Shown: positions 43,930 to 52,990 of the stretch, in pieces
Numbering within the stretch: position 1 is the first letter of the stretch
How the letters are laid out: every line of letters begins with the position of its first letter
Origin: CASFRF01 sp031549345
GTDB taxonomy: Bacteria; Verrucomicrobiota; Lentisphaeria; Victivallales; Victivallaceae
NCBI GenBank assembly: GCA_031549345.1
Contig: JAVBPY010000007.1
Location: forward strand, 21,299-85,298
Direction: 5' to 3'
Length of the DNA: 64,000 bases
The notes under the pieces: generated by a model
Seen by the model: the letters and a program-made list of their open reading frames with translations, nothing else
Databases searched by the model: none
What the model was told of the DNA's origin: nothing
Program-made: the position numbers and the translations under genes

Positions 43930-46734
43930 ATGGATGAAAAAATCGACCTTTTATCGAAGAGTGTCAACGCTCTTGAAACGTGCAACGAACTGCTGAAAGA
44001 AAAAAACCAGCGCTTGCTGGAGGAGCTCTCGGCCCAAGGCGAGCAGTGCCGGAAACTGCAAGCTGAAATCGATGAGCTCTCCACGTCCCTTCTGCAGCAC
44101 AAAGACAACGCCGCGCAAATCGAACGGTTGCAGTCGCAGTTGCAGCGCGCCCACGAAAAGGCGTTCAACATCGCGTTCACGTCTTCGTACGTAACAAAAC
44201 AGATCATCGGATTCGTCAACTCCAAAAGTTTCAACTGGACCAATTTCTTCCGCTACAGCAGCGCGAGTCTGATGAAAGGAAGCCTGCAGGCAAAAGCGGA
44301 TTTCTTTTCCAGAATCTCCAAGCGACTTTACAACAAACAAAAGATGAATCTTCCTTCGGCGTTGAGCGGCATTGAGCGCGAGCTCAATATCCTCAACGCG
44401 GCACTGGACGAGCTATGTATCGAAATCAATCCATCCGCATTCAGCGGTCGCGGCAAAAAGGGGAATACCTTGAGCCGCTCGAATTCCGCCCCTCCGGCCG
44501 AATCCGTTACACAATGGCGTGACATTTTCAATCGCACCAAGACCCAGAGCAATACTGTTATGATCGCCACCGTTCTTTTTTACGACGCGGACGGGCAGCG
44601 GTATATGTATGGCGGCGCGGAGCGGTACATTGTCGAGTTGTTCGGGATATTGACCAAACTCGGCATGAAGGTGATGGTTGTTCAAACCGGAACCACGAAT
44701 TGGGAGCTGTCTCATCCGTCGCCGTATGGCGACATCCCCGTCAAGGGGTTGGCGTCGGAATGCAAATACGAAGAATTCAGTGAAATTTTTTATACCTGGC
44801 AGCAAAACAATCCGGCGGCACTGGTCATTTATTCGCCGTTTTGGCTGGCGTATCCGTGCGTGGCGGACCATGCACTCGGGATTTCCCACGGAATATTCTG
44901 GGACTCCGTCGGATTTCACTCGAGTCCGGAAACGGCGCACCACAATCAGGTCAGTTTCCGCGAAGCGTTTGCAAACTGCCGCAACGTGGTTTCGGTGGAC
45001 GCCAATACGATCAACTGGTTCCGCACTATTTACAGCGACCGGGAAACCCGCTTCATCCGGATTCCGAACTTTGTGGATAAAACGGAATTTTTCCCCGCAC
45101 CCAAGGATGAAAAGAAGGACAAAATACGCATCGTTTATCCGCGCCGGTTGTATGGCGCGCGCGGATTTGACCTTGTTGTGCGCGTAATGCCTGAAATTTT
45201 CCGTGATTATCCGAATGTCGAATTGCACTTGATCGGGCAAATCGATGCGAGCGTCAAGAATTCGCTCAAAAAGTTTCTTCACGACTTTCCCGACCGCGTT
45301 ACACACCGCTGCTGTCCGTCCGAAGAGATGCCGGAAGTCTACCGCAAGGCCGATATCGTCCTCATCCCGACACTGCATTCCGAGGGAACCAGCCTCTCCT
45401 GCCTGGAGGCCATGGCCAGCCGCTGCGCCATCATCGCCACCAATGTAGGCGGCCTGCCGGAGCTGATTGTCGATCACGCCAACGGTTTGTTGATCTCGCC
45501 GGAAGCGGAAGATTTGCTCGGCGCCCTAAAAGCCCTGCTCGATAATCCAACCCTGCGGAAGGACCTGGCCGACCGCGCGCTCCAGATGTCGGAAGCATTC
45601 AGTTTGGCACATTGGCAGAAACGCTGGGAAGATGTGCTGCACCATTATTTGTCGCCCAATACACCCCGCCCCATCGAATTTGTGCAATTGGCGGAACCGG
45701 GTATGACGTGGAACGTGATGAAACAGCGCCCGCAGCAGCTTTTCCAGGCGCTGGCCGGACTCGGCTACGACAGCACTTATATTTCAGCGGAAGAAACATT
45801 GCAGCCGGACTTGATCGGTGAAATTCCGGCGCAGCTGCAGATTCATCCGATGACCTTCTTCCCCGACTTGAACGACAAATACCTCTATTTGTACACGCCG
45901 TTTTTGCTTTACCATTGCAACTATCAATACGGGGATTTGATCCGTAAATCCAACTGCAAATTGATTTTCGATATCCTCGACGATCCATCGATTCACACCG
46001 ATCCATCGACGGGGCGCCAGAATCCGCTTTTTGCCGAAAACTTCGATTTGCTGCTCAAGAATGCCGATTTTGTCATTACAAGCGCAAATGTTTTGTACGA
46101 TAAATACGTCAAAGTACGGCCGGATTTATTGTTGGTCCACAACGGCGTTACCATTGCGGACTTCAAACGCACGGAAACACCGCCGCGTCCAAGCGATTTG
46201 CCGCAGGACGACCGGAAAATTGTCGGTTATTACGGCGCCTTGGCCCAGTGGGTCGATTTTACGTTGATCGAATACGCCGCCAAGTCCTGTCCGGACTTGC
46301 ACTTCGTTTTGATCGGGTTGAACGCCGACGAGCGCGCGCTCGAACGCTTAACCGCGCTGCCCAATGTATCGTACCTCGGTTTGAAGCACTACAGCGTCTT
46401 GGGCGACTATTTGCATTACTTTGACGTGGCGACCATTCCGTTCAAAATCAATCCGGTAACCAATGCCGCCTCCCCGATCAAACTCTTTGAATACTGCGCG
46501 GCCGGAGTCCCCGTGGTAACAACGGCGTTTACGGAAGTATTGCAATACCATGAACGTGGAGTCGCCGTAGGCAAAAACCACGAAGACTTTGTGGAGAAAA
46601 TACGGGCCGCCGCCCGTTTATCCGCCACGGAAAAAGACGCCCTGCGTCAAAAACTGCAAGGCATCGCCGAAGACAACACATGGGAAGACCGCGCGCAATC
46701 CATCGTGCGGATGTTGGAGAAGAAGCATGTTTAA
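43930..46734 (+). CDS. Tandem GT4-type glycosyltransferase with N-terminal coiled coil
   Basis: 934 aa. Residues 1 to about 75 form a predicted coiled coil (LLKEKNQRLLEELSAQ, LQSQLQRAHEK). A first GT-B domain (about 210-560) carries RIPNFVDKTEFFP, IRIVYPRRLYGARGFD and the acceptor/donor segment EGTSLSCLEAMASRCAII. A second GT-like domain (about 575-930) starts WNVMKQRPQQLFQAL and ends VGYYGALAQWVDFTL...SPIKLFEYCAAGVPVV. The second domain resembles the separate enzyme at 48724. Each domain could add a sugar to the growing glycan; specificity cannot be read. It overlaps the next gene by 8 nt. Confidence 0.85.
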   Translation: MDEKIDLLSKSVNALETCNELLKEKNQRLLEELSAQGEQCRKLQAEIDELSTSLLQHKDNAAQIERLQSQLQRAHEKAFNIAFTSSYVTKQIIGFVNSKSFNWTNFFRYSSASLMKGSLQAKADFFSRISKRLYNKQKMNLPSALSGIERELNILNAALDELCIEINPSAFSGRGKKGNTLSRSNSAPPAESVTQWRDIFNRTKTQSNTVMIATVLFYDADGQRYMYGGAERYIVELFGILTKLGMKVMVVQTGTTNWELSHPSPYGDIPVKGLASECKYEEFSEIFYTWQQNNPAALVIYSPFWLAYPCVADHALGISHGIFWDSVGFHSSPETAHHNQVSFREAFANCRNVVSVDANTINWFRTIYSDRETRFIRIPNFVDKTEFFPAPKDEKKDKIRIVYPRRLYGARGFDLVVRVMPEIFRDYPNVELHLIGQIDASVKNSLKKFLHDFPDRVTHRCCPSEEMPEVYRKADIVLIPTLHSEGTSLSCLEAMASRCAIIATNVGGLPELIVDHANGLLISPEAEDLLGALKALLDNPTLRKDLADRALQMSEAFSLAHWQKRWEDVLHHYLSPNTPRPIEFVQLAEPGMTWNVMKQRPQQLFQALAGLGYDSTYISAEETLQPDLIGEIPAQLQIHPMTFFPDLNDKYLYLYTPFLLYHCNYQYGDLIRKSNCKLIFDILDDPSIHTDPSTGRQNPLFAENFDLLLKNADFVITSANVLYDKYVKVRPDLLLVHNGVTIADFKRTETPPRPSDLPQDDRKIVGYYGALAQWVDFTLIEYAAKSCPDLHFVLIGLNADERALERLTALPNVSYLGLKHYSVLGDYLHYFDVATIPFKINPVTNAASPIKLFEYCAAGVPVVTTAFTEVLQYHERGVAVGKNHEDFVEKIRAAARLSATEKDALRQKLQGIAEDNTWEDRAQSIVRMLEKKHV

Positions 46735-48724
46735 GAAACTTGAAGATGTTACCTACGAAGCGTTTGGAATCAAAACATCCGCATTTTACAAAAATAAATT
46801 CAACCGGGTCCCGCACCAGGATTATATGGCCAGTCCGGTAACGATGTTTCATATCGGTTCGGGGCGGATAAAATATCTCCTGCGCGAATTGAGCGGCGGC
46901 AAGGTGTTGGATATCGGCTGCGGCAACGGGCATTATGGGATGACGCTGAAAAAGCACGGCGCGGCCGATTATCTGGTCGGTGTGGACCTGGATGCGGAAT
47001 GCCTGAAGCAGGCGAAACGTTACTACGATGAAGTTGTGCGGCTCGAGGTCCTCGACAAACTGCCGTTTGCCGACGAAAGTTTCGACGCTGTTTTTTCCGG
47101 CGATTTTTTCGGCCACCTGGAGTTTCGTTATAAAGACGCATTGCTTGCCGAAATTCACCGCGTTTTGAAACCGGGCGGAAAAACCATCCATCTGATCGAA
47201 AGCGGAGACAGCAATTACCTGCAGTGCAATCAGGACGATCCCAACGATCCGGTTCGGCAATACGTCCATGTCGACGGGCACATCGGCGTTGAGCCCGCCA
47301 TTGCGATAAAGCAACGTTTCGGACGTTTTTTCGAAAATATCGTTATGCGAAACGCTATGCTTTTCCCGTTTTTCAACGTTCAGGGAATGATCGGCAACGT
47401 CGCATTTTTCGACACGGCGTTCTCCAAACTGTTGGGAACATTTACCCAGGAAGAGGCGCAGGCGGCCGATATTGTAACCGGTTTTTTATGTGAATATACG
47501 GAGCAGGCCGCACTGCGGATGAATCCTCTTGCCCTGGACCCCACCGCCAATGTGCAGACCTTGCCGCCGGAGTTGACCCAAAGCTGCGGCATGGTTTTTC
47601 TTGCCGGAAAAAAGAGTTTGCAGCGGAAAAAAGTCATGGTGGTTTTCGGAACCCGCCCGGAAGTGATTAAAATGGCTCCGGTCATTGCCGAATTGAAACG
47701 CTACCCGGACTGTGAACTGAAGGTATGCTTCACCGGGCAGCACAAAGAAATGGCACAGAATCTTTTCGCGTTATTCGGCATCGAGCCGGACTATCAACTC
47801 GAAATCGTAAACTCCACACTCTGCGGATCGGCCGCGGAAATTCTGAAGGCAATGGACAAGCTGTTCGGAGAATGGCGCCCGGATCTTCTCCTTGTTCAAG
47901 GAGATACAAACAGCGTATCGGCCGCGGCCCAGGCCGCCTTCTATCATCAAATCGAAGTTGGCCATATCGAAGCGGGGCTGCGAACCTTCAATAAACATCT
48001 GCCGTTTCCGGAAGAGATCAACCGTGTGATAACCACCCGCATCGCGGATTGGCATTTCGCGCCGACGGGATTGGCAAGACAGAATTTGTTGAACGAAGGA
48101 ATCGCCCCGGAAAGAATATTCGTAACCGGCAACACCGTGATCGACGCGCTGCTGCAAACCACGGACAATTTGGAACAACATCCCGAACTTGAATCCGAGT
48201 TTTCTTTCCTTTCTCCCGGAAAGAAGTTGATTCTTTTGACCGGACATCGCCGTGAAAACCAGCAGGGCGGCATCGCGGCGATTTGTGAAACCCTCAAGAC
48301 ATTGGTGCAGCGCGGCGATGTCGAAATTATTTTCCCCGTTCACCGGAATCCCAATGTCCGCACCGTCGTGGAGGATGCTCTGACGGATATCCCGAATATT
48401 CATCTTTGCCCGCCGCTGGATTATCTGCGCTTTGTTTACATCCTGAACCGCGCCACGCTGGTAATGACGGATTCCGGCGGGGTCCAGGAGGAAGCGTCGG
48501 CCCTGGGAAAACCGCTGGTGCTCCTGCGTGACGTAACCGAAAGACCGGAAGTGTTGGATCTGCCGCAAGTACGCGCGGTCGGCACGAATACGCAAAAAAT
48601 CCTTGCCGCGGTGGAAGAGCTTCTGGCGCAAACACACCTTCCGCAGTCCAAGTCCTGCGCCTTCGGCGATGGAAAAGCCGCGCATAAAATCGCGGCGGCG
48701 ATATTCGGGCGGAGCGGCTTTTAA
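46727..48724 (+). CDS. Methyltransferase / UDP-GlcNAc 2-epimerase fusion
   Basis: 665 aa. Start ATG at 46727, 8 nt inside the previous gene, with GGAGAAGAAG just before. Residues about 1-290 are a class I SAM methyltransferase (VLDIGCGNGHYGMTL at 60-74, HRVLKPGG). From Met304 the sequence is a complete WecB-type UDP-N-acetylglucosamine 2-epimerase: FGTRPEVIKMAP, VQGDTNSVSAAA, HIEAGLRTF, EEINRVITTRIADWHFAPT, ILLTGHRREN and VMTDSGGVQEEASALG. It converts UDP-GlcNAc to UDP-ManNAc for the glycan. The frame runs through with no stop, and the linker (about 290-303) carries no start with a good ribosome site, so it reads as a true fusion. Such fusions are unusual to my knowledge. Confidence 0.88.
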   Translation: MFKKLEDVTYEAFGIKTSAFYKNKFNRVPHQDYMASPVTMFHIGSGRIKYLLRELSGGKVLDIGCGNGHYGMTLKKHGAADYLVGVDLDAECLKQAKRYYDEVVRLEVLDKLPFADESFDAVFSGDFFGHLEFRYKDALLAEIHRVLKPGGKTIHLIESGDSNYLQCNQDDPNDPVRQYVHVDGHIGVEPAIAIKQRFGRFFENIVMRNAMLFPFFNVQGMIGNVAFFDTAFSKLLGTFTQEEAQAADIVTGFLCEYTEQAALRMNPLALDPTANVQTLPPELTQSCGMVFLAGKKSLQRKKVMVVFGTRPEVIKMAPVIAELKRYPDCELKVCFTGQHKEMAQNLFALFGIEPDYQLEIVNSTLCGSAAEILKAMDKLFGEWRPDLLLVQGDTNSVSAAAQAAFYHQIEVGHIEAGLRTFNKHLPFPEEINRVITTRIADWHFAPTGLARQNLLNEGIAPERIFVTGNTVIDALLQTTDNLEQHPELESEFSFLSPGKKLILLTGHRRENQQGGIAAICETLKTLVQRGDVEIIFPVHRNPNVRTVVEDALTDIPNIHLCPPLDYLRFVYILNRATLVMTDSGGVQEEASALGKPLVLLRDVTERPEVLDLPQVRAVGTNTQKILAAVEELLAQTHLPQSKSCAFGDGKAAHKIAAAIFGRSGF

Positions 48725-49725
48725 TGAAGTTGCTTTTTCTGTCCGGGGTGCATTATTCCTCGGTTATCGGCGGACGGACCGTCCGCCTGGCCCAGGCGCT
48801 CGCACAGAGTCATGAGCTGCACTTTGTTGAAATTCCGAGTCTGAGGAGGCCGCGGCTGCGGCCGCACCGCATCGACTCGGGCGGTATCTCCGTCCACTCT
48901 TTGCCGCCGTGCCTCGGCGGGATGTGGCACAAGCGCATCGCCGGATACATCAAAAATAAAATAGGGTTGGACAATGCGCAAATCGTTGTTTCCAATCCTT
49001 TCTGGTGGCCGGTCGTTGCGTGCCTGCCGGAGGCGAAAACAGCGTACGATTGTCTGGACTTTGTCGGAATACACCATAATCCGAACGGGGAGGAGTATGA
49101 GCGGCGCTTGGTACAACGCGCCGACCATGTTTTCATCGTTTCAAGACAGCTGGAAAAATATCTGGAAAAACAATCCGTGCTGCTACCCAACGCCGCACCG
49201 AAAAATTGGCTCGATTTTCCGCTGACGCCCGGGGAAAAAATCATCGGCTTTCACGGTGCTTTGTACGAATGGGTCGACTACCAATTGCTGGACGACATTG
49301 CCGCGGCGTTTCCGGATTGGACGTTGCGCCTGGTCGGTCCCGTGCGCTCCGAGCGGCAAATTGCCCCGTTGCGCACCAGAAGCAATGTGGAGTTTCTTCC
49401 GCAATGTTCGTTTGATCGCCTACCGGAATCCATCGGCCGTTTTCAGATCGGGATTGTGCCGTTTCTTGAGGACGAAGTGGCCCAATGCGCCGACCCGCTG
49501 AAGAACTATGAATACCTGGCTTTGGGAAAACCTTTTGTAAGTACTGTGCCGATTGCGGATTCTCCTTTTGTAAAATATGCAAAAAAGGATGCTTTTATCA
49601 ATGCGCTGCACGATATGATTGCCCGTATGCCGTCGCCGGAAGACTGCCGGGAGAGCGTCAGAAACCAAACGTGGGAAGACCGTGCCCGGCAAATGGAAAT
49701 GGTGTTGCGCGGAGGCCGGCATTGA
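48724..49725 (+). CDS. Glycosyltransferase (GT-B fold)
   Basis: 333 aa. Starts MKLLFLSGVHYSSVIGGRTV; the ATG shares one base with the previous stop (TAATG). GT-B architecture with a GT4-like C-terminal half: IIGFHGALYEWVDYQLL, WTLRLVGPVRSE, IGIVPFLEDEVAQCADPLKN (with the acidic donor-binding region) and YEYLALGKPFVSTV. It is close to the second half of the 934-aa protein, so the two probably arose by duplication. Donor and acceptor unknown. The next gene overlaps its stop by one base. Confidence 0.85.
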   Translation: MKLLFLSGVHYSSVIGGRTVRLAQALAQSHELHFVEIPSLRRPRLRPHRIDSGGISVHSLPPCLGGMWHKRIAGYIKNKIGLDNAQIVVSNPFWWPVVACLPEAKTAYDCLDFVGIHHNPNGEEYERRLVQRADHVFIVSRQLEKYLEKQSVLLPNAAPKNWLDFPLTPGEKIIGFHGALYEWVDYQLLDDIAAAFPDWTLRLVGPVRSERQIAPLRTRSNVEFLPQCSFDRLPESIGRFQIGIVPFLEDEVAQCADPLKNYEYLALGKPFVSTVPIADSPFVKYAKKDAFINALHDMIARMPSPEDCRESVRNQTWEDRARQMEMVLRGGRH

Positions 49726-50774
49726 TGCAAAACAAAAACATCGTTTTTTGTCTGCGCAGGGATTTCATCCAAAAGCCCGGCGGAGATACCACGCAGATGG
49801 AAAGCTGGGCAAAAGTCCTGCGCCGTTTGGGTGCGCAGGTGCACATCCACGCCGGTGCGGTGCAGCCTGAAGATCTGCGCAATGCGGATTTCGTTTTCAT
49901 TTGGCATCTGGAGCGTTTGCATGAGAGCTTTCAGCCATGGAATGTCGCGCGCAAACTGAATATTCCGGTCGTCCTCGTCCCGACGTACTGGCGCCGGCAA
50001 AAAGCCGGAATCGGCCGGGCGTTTACCGAGCAAATAAAATTATGGGCGCGTTGCGTGCGTCACGGCAGGGACGAAGCGTTGCTCTCCATGTTTTTCCGTT
50101 CCTGGCAGATTTCCCGCCGGACGCTGTTGCAGGACAGCGCAATACTCGCAGTCAATTCCAATGCGGAAAAAGAACTTTTATTGCGTGACGGCGCGCGCAA
50201 AGAACAAATCCGCGTGATCCCCAACGTGATAAATCCGGAAGAAATTTCCGCCATTGCCCAGCAGCCCTGGGAAACGAGGGAAGGAATTGTCTGCATCGGC
50301 CACTTCTGTCCGCGCAAAAACCAACTTGGAATTATTCGCGCCCTGGCGAACACCGGTCTTCGGATAACGTTTATCGGCGCGGCGCGGCCGATGCACCAAC
50401 ATTATTTTGACCGTTGCCGCGATGAAAGCTTCGGACGACATCGGTTCACAGGCCCCCTCCCCCACCACGAGGTGCTTGAGTTTCTCTCGCGTTCCCGGCT
50501 CTCCATTTGTGCGAGCTTCGCGGAAACGCCGGGCATCTGCAATCTGGAAGCGGCGGGGATGGGCTGCAACCTGGTCCTGCCGGACATTGCCCCGGTACGG
50601 GAATATTTCAACGGACGCGGATATTATATTCAGCCCGAAACGATCGATCCATCCGTCATACTGAAAGCATTCAACGAAAAACCGGCGCCGGAATTGCGTT
50701 TATCGGTCATGGAACAATATACCGAATCCGTTCTGGAGAGAATTTTCTCCACCCTCAATGAGGAGGCGATGTGA
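49725..50774 (+). CDS. Glycosyltransferase family 4-like
   Basis: 349 aa, start at 49725 overlapping the previous stop (TGATG) and preceded by GGAGG. The N-terminal acceptor domain (MQNKNIVFCLRRDFIQKPGG, DFVFIWHLERLH) and the C-terminal UDP-sugar domain (IVCIGHFCPRKNQLGIIRAL, LRITFIGAARP, FAETPGICNLEAAGMGCNLV) follow the GT4 plan, with the conserved E-x7-E replaced by an ETPGICNLE segment. A cytoplasmic enzyme adding a sugar to the nascent chain. Its end couples to the permease gene. Confidence 0.85.
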   Translation: MQNKNIVFCLRRDFIQKPGGDTTQMESWAKVLRRLGAQVHIHAGAVQPEDLRNADFVFIWHLERLHESFQPWNVARKLNIPVVLVPTYWRRQKAGIGRAFTEQIKLWARCVRHGRDEALLSMFFRSWQISRRTLLQDSAILAVNSNAEKELLLRDGARKEQIRVIPNVINPEEISAIAQQPWETREGIVCIGHFCPRKNQLGIIRALANTGLRITFIGAARPMHQHYFDRCRDESFGRHRFTGPLPHHEVLEFLSRSRLSICASFAETPGICNLEAAGMGCNLVLPDIAPVREYFNGRGYYIQPETIDPSVILKAFNEKPAPELRLSVMEQYTESVLERIFSTLNEEAM

Positions 50775-51538
50775 TGACCCATCTGGTCAAAAATTGGCAT
50801 ATCATTTATTACCGGACTTTGGGCGAACTGCGCGCGGAATCCAGCAACAGTTTCGCAGGATACATCTGGTGGGTGCTGCAACCCTTGCTGGCCTTGGCCG
50901 TGTACTATGTGGCGTTCAATTGGCTGATTCCCCATACGCAGAGTAATTTTGCGCTGTTCTTATACGTCGGCATCACGGTCTGGCAATTCTGGGCAGGAAC
51001 GGTGGCGCGCGCTGCGGGATCTTTGATTGTTCACCGTCCGCTGATGCTGCAACTGAATATCGCCAAATACGTGTTCCCGACCACCGCGACACTGGTAAAT
51101 CTGGTCAAGTTCTTTGTCGCCCTTCTGCTCCTGATCGGCATGGCATTTTTTATCGGCGGAAGCCCGGGAATATCCATGCTTACGCTCCCGCTTCTTGTGG
51201 CGGAACTCTTGTTTCTCACCTGGAGCGCGGGAATCCTTGTGGCGGCGATCACGCCATTTTTTCCCGATTTGCAGTGGCTGATCGAATTTTTTCTTCACCT
51301 GATGATTTTTTTGAGCGGCGTATTTTTCGATCTTGCGATATTGCCGGAAGAGGTCAGAACTATTTTGTCCTACAACCCAATCGCGACCATCATCGCCCAA
51401 TTCCGGCTGGTCCTTATTTCCGGCACATGGCCTTCTCCGGGAACATTCCTGATGCCCCTCGCATTCGGCGGCTTGATGACGGCAATCGGACTTTGGATTC
51501 TATTCAAATTCGATAAAAAATACCCGAGGATGACCTGA
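50774..51538 (+). CDS. wzm: ABC-2 polysaccharide export permease (Wzm-like)
   Basis: 254 aa from ATG 50774 (preferred over GTG 50771 because AGGAGG at 50761 lies 7 nt upstream). Six hydrophobic segments, e.g. IWWVLQPLLALAVYYVAFNW, LVKFFVALLLLIGMAFFIGG, LPLLVAELLFLTWSAGILVA, and the EFFLHLMIFLSGVFFDLAIL/LSYNPIATI region typical of Wzm/TagG/KpsM permeases. Together with the next gene it should flip the completed glycan-lipid across the inner membrane. Overlaps the upstream glycosyltransferase stop by one base. Confidence 0.92.
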   Translation: MTHLVKNWHIIYYRTLGELRAESSNSFAGYIWWVLQPLLALAVYYVAFNWLIPHTQSNFALFLYVGITVWQFWAGTVARAAGSLIVHRPLMLQLNIAKYVFPTTATLVNLVKFFVALLLLIGMAFFIGGSPGISMLTLPLLVAELLFLTWSAGILVAAITPFFPDLQWLIEFFLHLMIFLSGVFFDLAILPEEVRTILSYNPIATIIAQFRLVLISGTWPSPGTFLMPLAFGGLMTAIGLWILFKFDKKYPRMT

Positions 51539-51539
51539 C

Positions 51540-52238
51540 ATGAAAAAAGAATTAGTGTATCAACTGGACCATGTCGGCGTCGCCTATTTAAAATCGGCCA
51601 CACTCCCTTGGCAACAAGGCACATTCCAGGCGTTGTCGGATGCGCATTTCAATATTTATTCCGGGGATGTCATCGGCATTATCGGCCACAACGGCGCTGG
51701 AAAAAGCACCCTGCTGCGGCTTCTGGCCGGGATTCTCGAACCGGATACCGGGCGTATTTACCGCGAGAAGGAAAACATCGGCATTCTGGCTTTCGGCGCA
51801 GGTTTCGAGGAGCGGTTGACCGGACGGCAAAACATCATGCTCGACGGTATTCAACTCGGCATCGAAAGACGTGTCATCAAAGAGAAAATGGGCGAAATCA
51901 TCGAACTTGCGGGGATCGGTGATTTCATCGATCAGCCCGTTAAGGTTTATTCCACGGGAATGCGGGCCCGGTTGGGTTTTGCCATCGCCTATTTTCTCAA
52001 TACCGATGTGCTTTTAATCGACGAAACCTTTGTCGCCGGAGACGATGCGTTCCAGAAAAAAGCCGGAATTTTGATTACCGGGAAAATTCAGTCCGGCATC
52101 ACCGTGGTGATGGTAACCCATGCCATGAACGTCGTCGAGCATTTGTGCAATCGGGTAATCCAAATTGAACACGGAATATCCTTGCCGGAATTGCCGGTCA
52201 AAGAGTCGATCGAACGTTATTTAGGGCACGAAACATGA
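51540..52238 (+). CDS. wzt: ABC exporter ATPase, short Wzt/KpsT type
   Basis: 232 aa. Drives the Wzm permease. Walker A GHNGAGKST, Q-loop region IGILAFGAGFEERLTG, the modified signature YSTGMRARLGFA characteristic of polysaccharide exporters, Walker B VLLIDE and switch His in MVTHAMN. It lacks the roughly 180-residue C-terminal carbohydrate-binding domain of O9a-type Wzt, so export probably does not depend on recognising a terminal modification. Start one base after the permease stop; its own stop overlaps the next gene as ATGA. Confidence 0.93.
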   Translation: MKKELVYQLDHVGVAYLKSATLPWQQGTFQALSDAHFNIYSGDVIGIIGHNGAGKSTLLRLLAGILEPDTGRIYREKENIGILAFGAGFEERLTGRQNIMLDGIQLGIERRVIKEKMGEIIELAGIGDFIDQPVKVYSTGMRARLGFAIAYFLNTDVLLIDETFVAGDDAFQKKAGILITGKIQSGITVVMVTHAMNVVEHLCNRVIQIEHGISLPELPVKESIERYLGHET

Positions 52239-52990
52239 ATTGGCGAACAACGCTGCAATCCCCCTGGTTCTGGTGCGCCGCCGCGCTGCTTTTGTTCGCG
52301 CCGCTGCTTTTTACCGCGCCGATACCGGCCAACGACGCAGCGTACCGTTATGTTCCTATGGCCGAAGCGTTTGCCGCGGGAAATTGGCCCTATGCCTTCC
52401 ATCCCCGCTTCGGCATGCTGTTTTCATTTTTATCCGGGACCGCCTCCTTATTGACCGGATGCAACGGATTCCGCGGCTGTCAAATCGCCGCGCTGCTGCT
52501 TTGGGCGGCGGCAATTCCGCCGTTGTACTATCTTTTCAGAAAAATATCCAATGAAAAAATGGCCCTCATCGGCATTGTCCTCTACATCCTCTGTTCCAAA
52601 TTGCACCGGTATTTCTACGAAGGATTGCGCGATAACGGGCGGACCTTTACGCTGGCCTTGCTGGTCCTCGGCCTGCTTCAGTTTTATCAAAACCGTAAAA
52701 GCGTCGCGGGAATATTCAATATCTCCATCGGTTGTGCGCTGCTGTGTCTGTTGCGCGCGGACGGCCCGGTGATCGCGGCGGTCCTGTTGATGTGCGCCGT
52801 GTTTTTCGACCTCACGGGCAACCGTTGGCGGTGTTGGCGGAGCGCGGCGATGTCGGGAATGGTCATCGCGCTCATTTTGCCGCAGCTTTATTTGAATTAC
52901 ACGTGGAGCGGCTACCCGGTTCCCTATGCCCGCTATGCCATTATCCTGGAGAACATCGGGATTCCCCCCCTGGGCGAGGGACGGCCATGA
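52235..52990 (+). CDS. Membrane glycosyltransferase (GT39-like), N-terminal half
   Basis: 251 aa. Begins with a hydrophobic helix, then PANDAAYRYVPMAEAFAAGN, the periplasmic-loop aspartate region typical of PMT/ArnT-like (GT-C) transferases, followed by seven or so transmembrane segments. It stops at 52988-52990 just after a run of seven C (52974-52980). The matching C-terminal half continues in a different frame from 52987. Either a split gene or two coupled genes; see the next entry. The ATGA join upstream to the ABC ATPase is normal for this operon. Confidence 0.65.
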   Translation: MNWRTTLQSPWFWCAAALLLFAPLLFTAPIPANDAAYRYVPMAEAFAAGNWPYAFHPRFGMLFSFLSGTASLLTGCNGFRGCQIAALLLWAAAIPPLYYLFRKISNEKMALIGIVLYILCSKLHRYFYEGLRDNGRTFTLALLVLGLLQFYQNRKSVAGIFNISIGCALLCLLRADGPVIAAVLLMCAVFFDLTGNRWRCWRSAAMSGMVIALILPQLYLNYTWSGYPVPYARYAIILENIGIPPLGEGRP

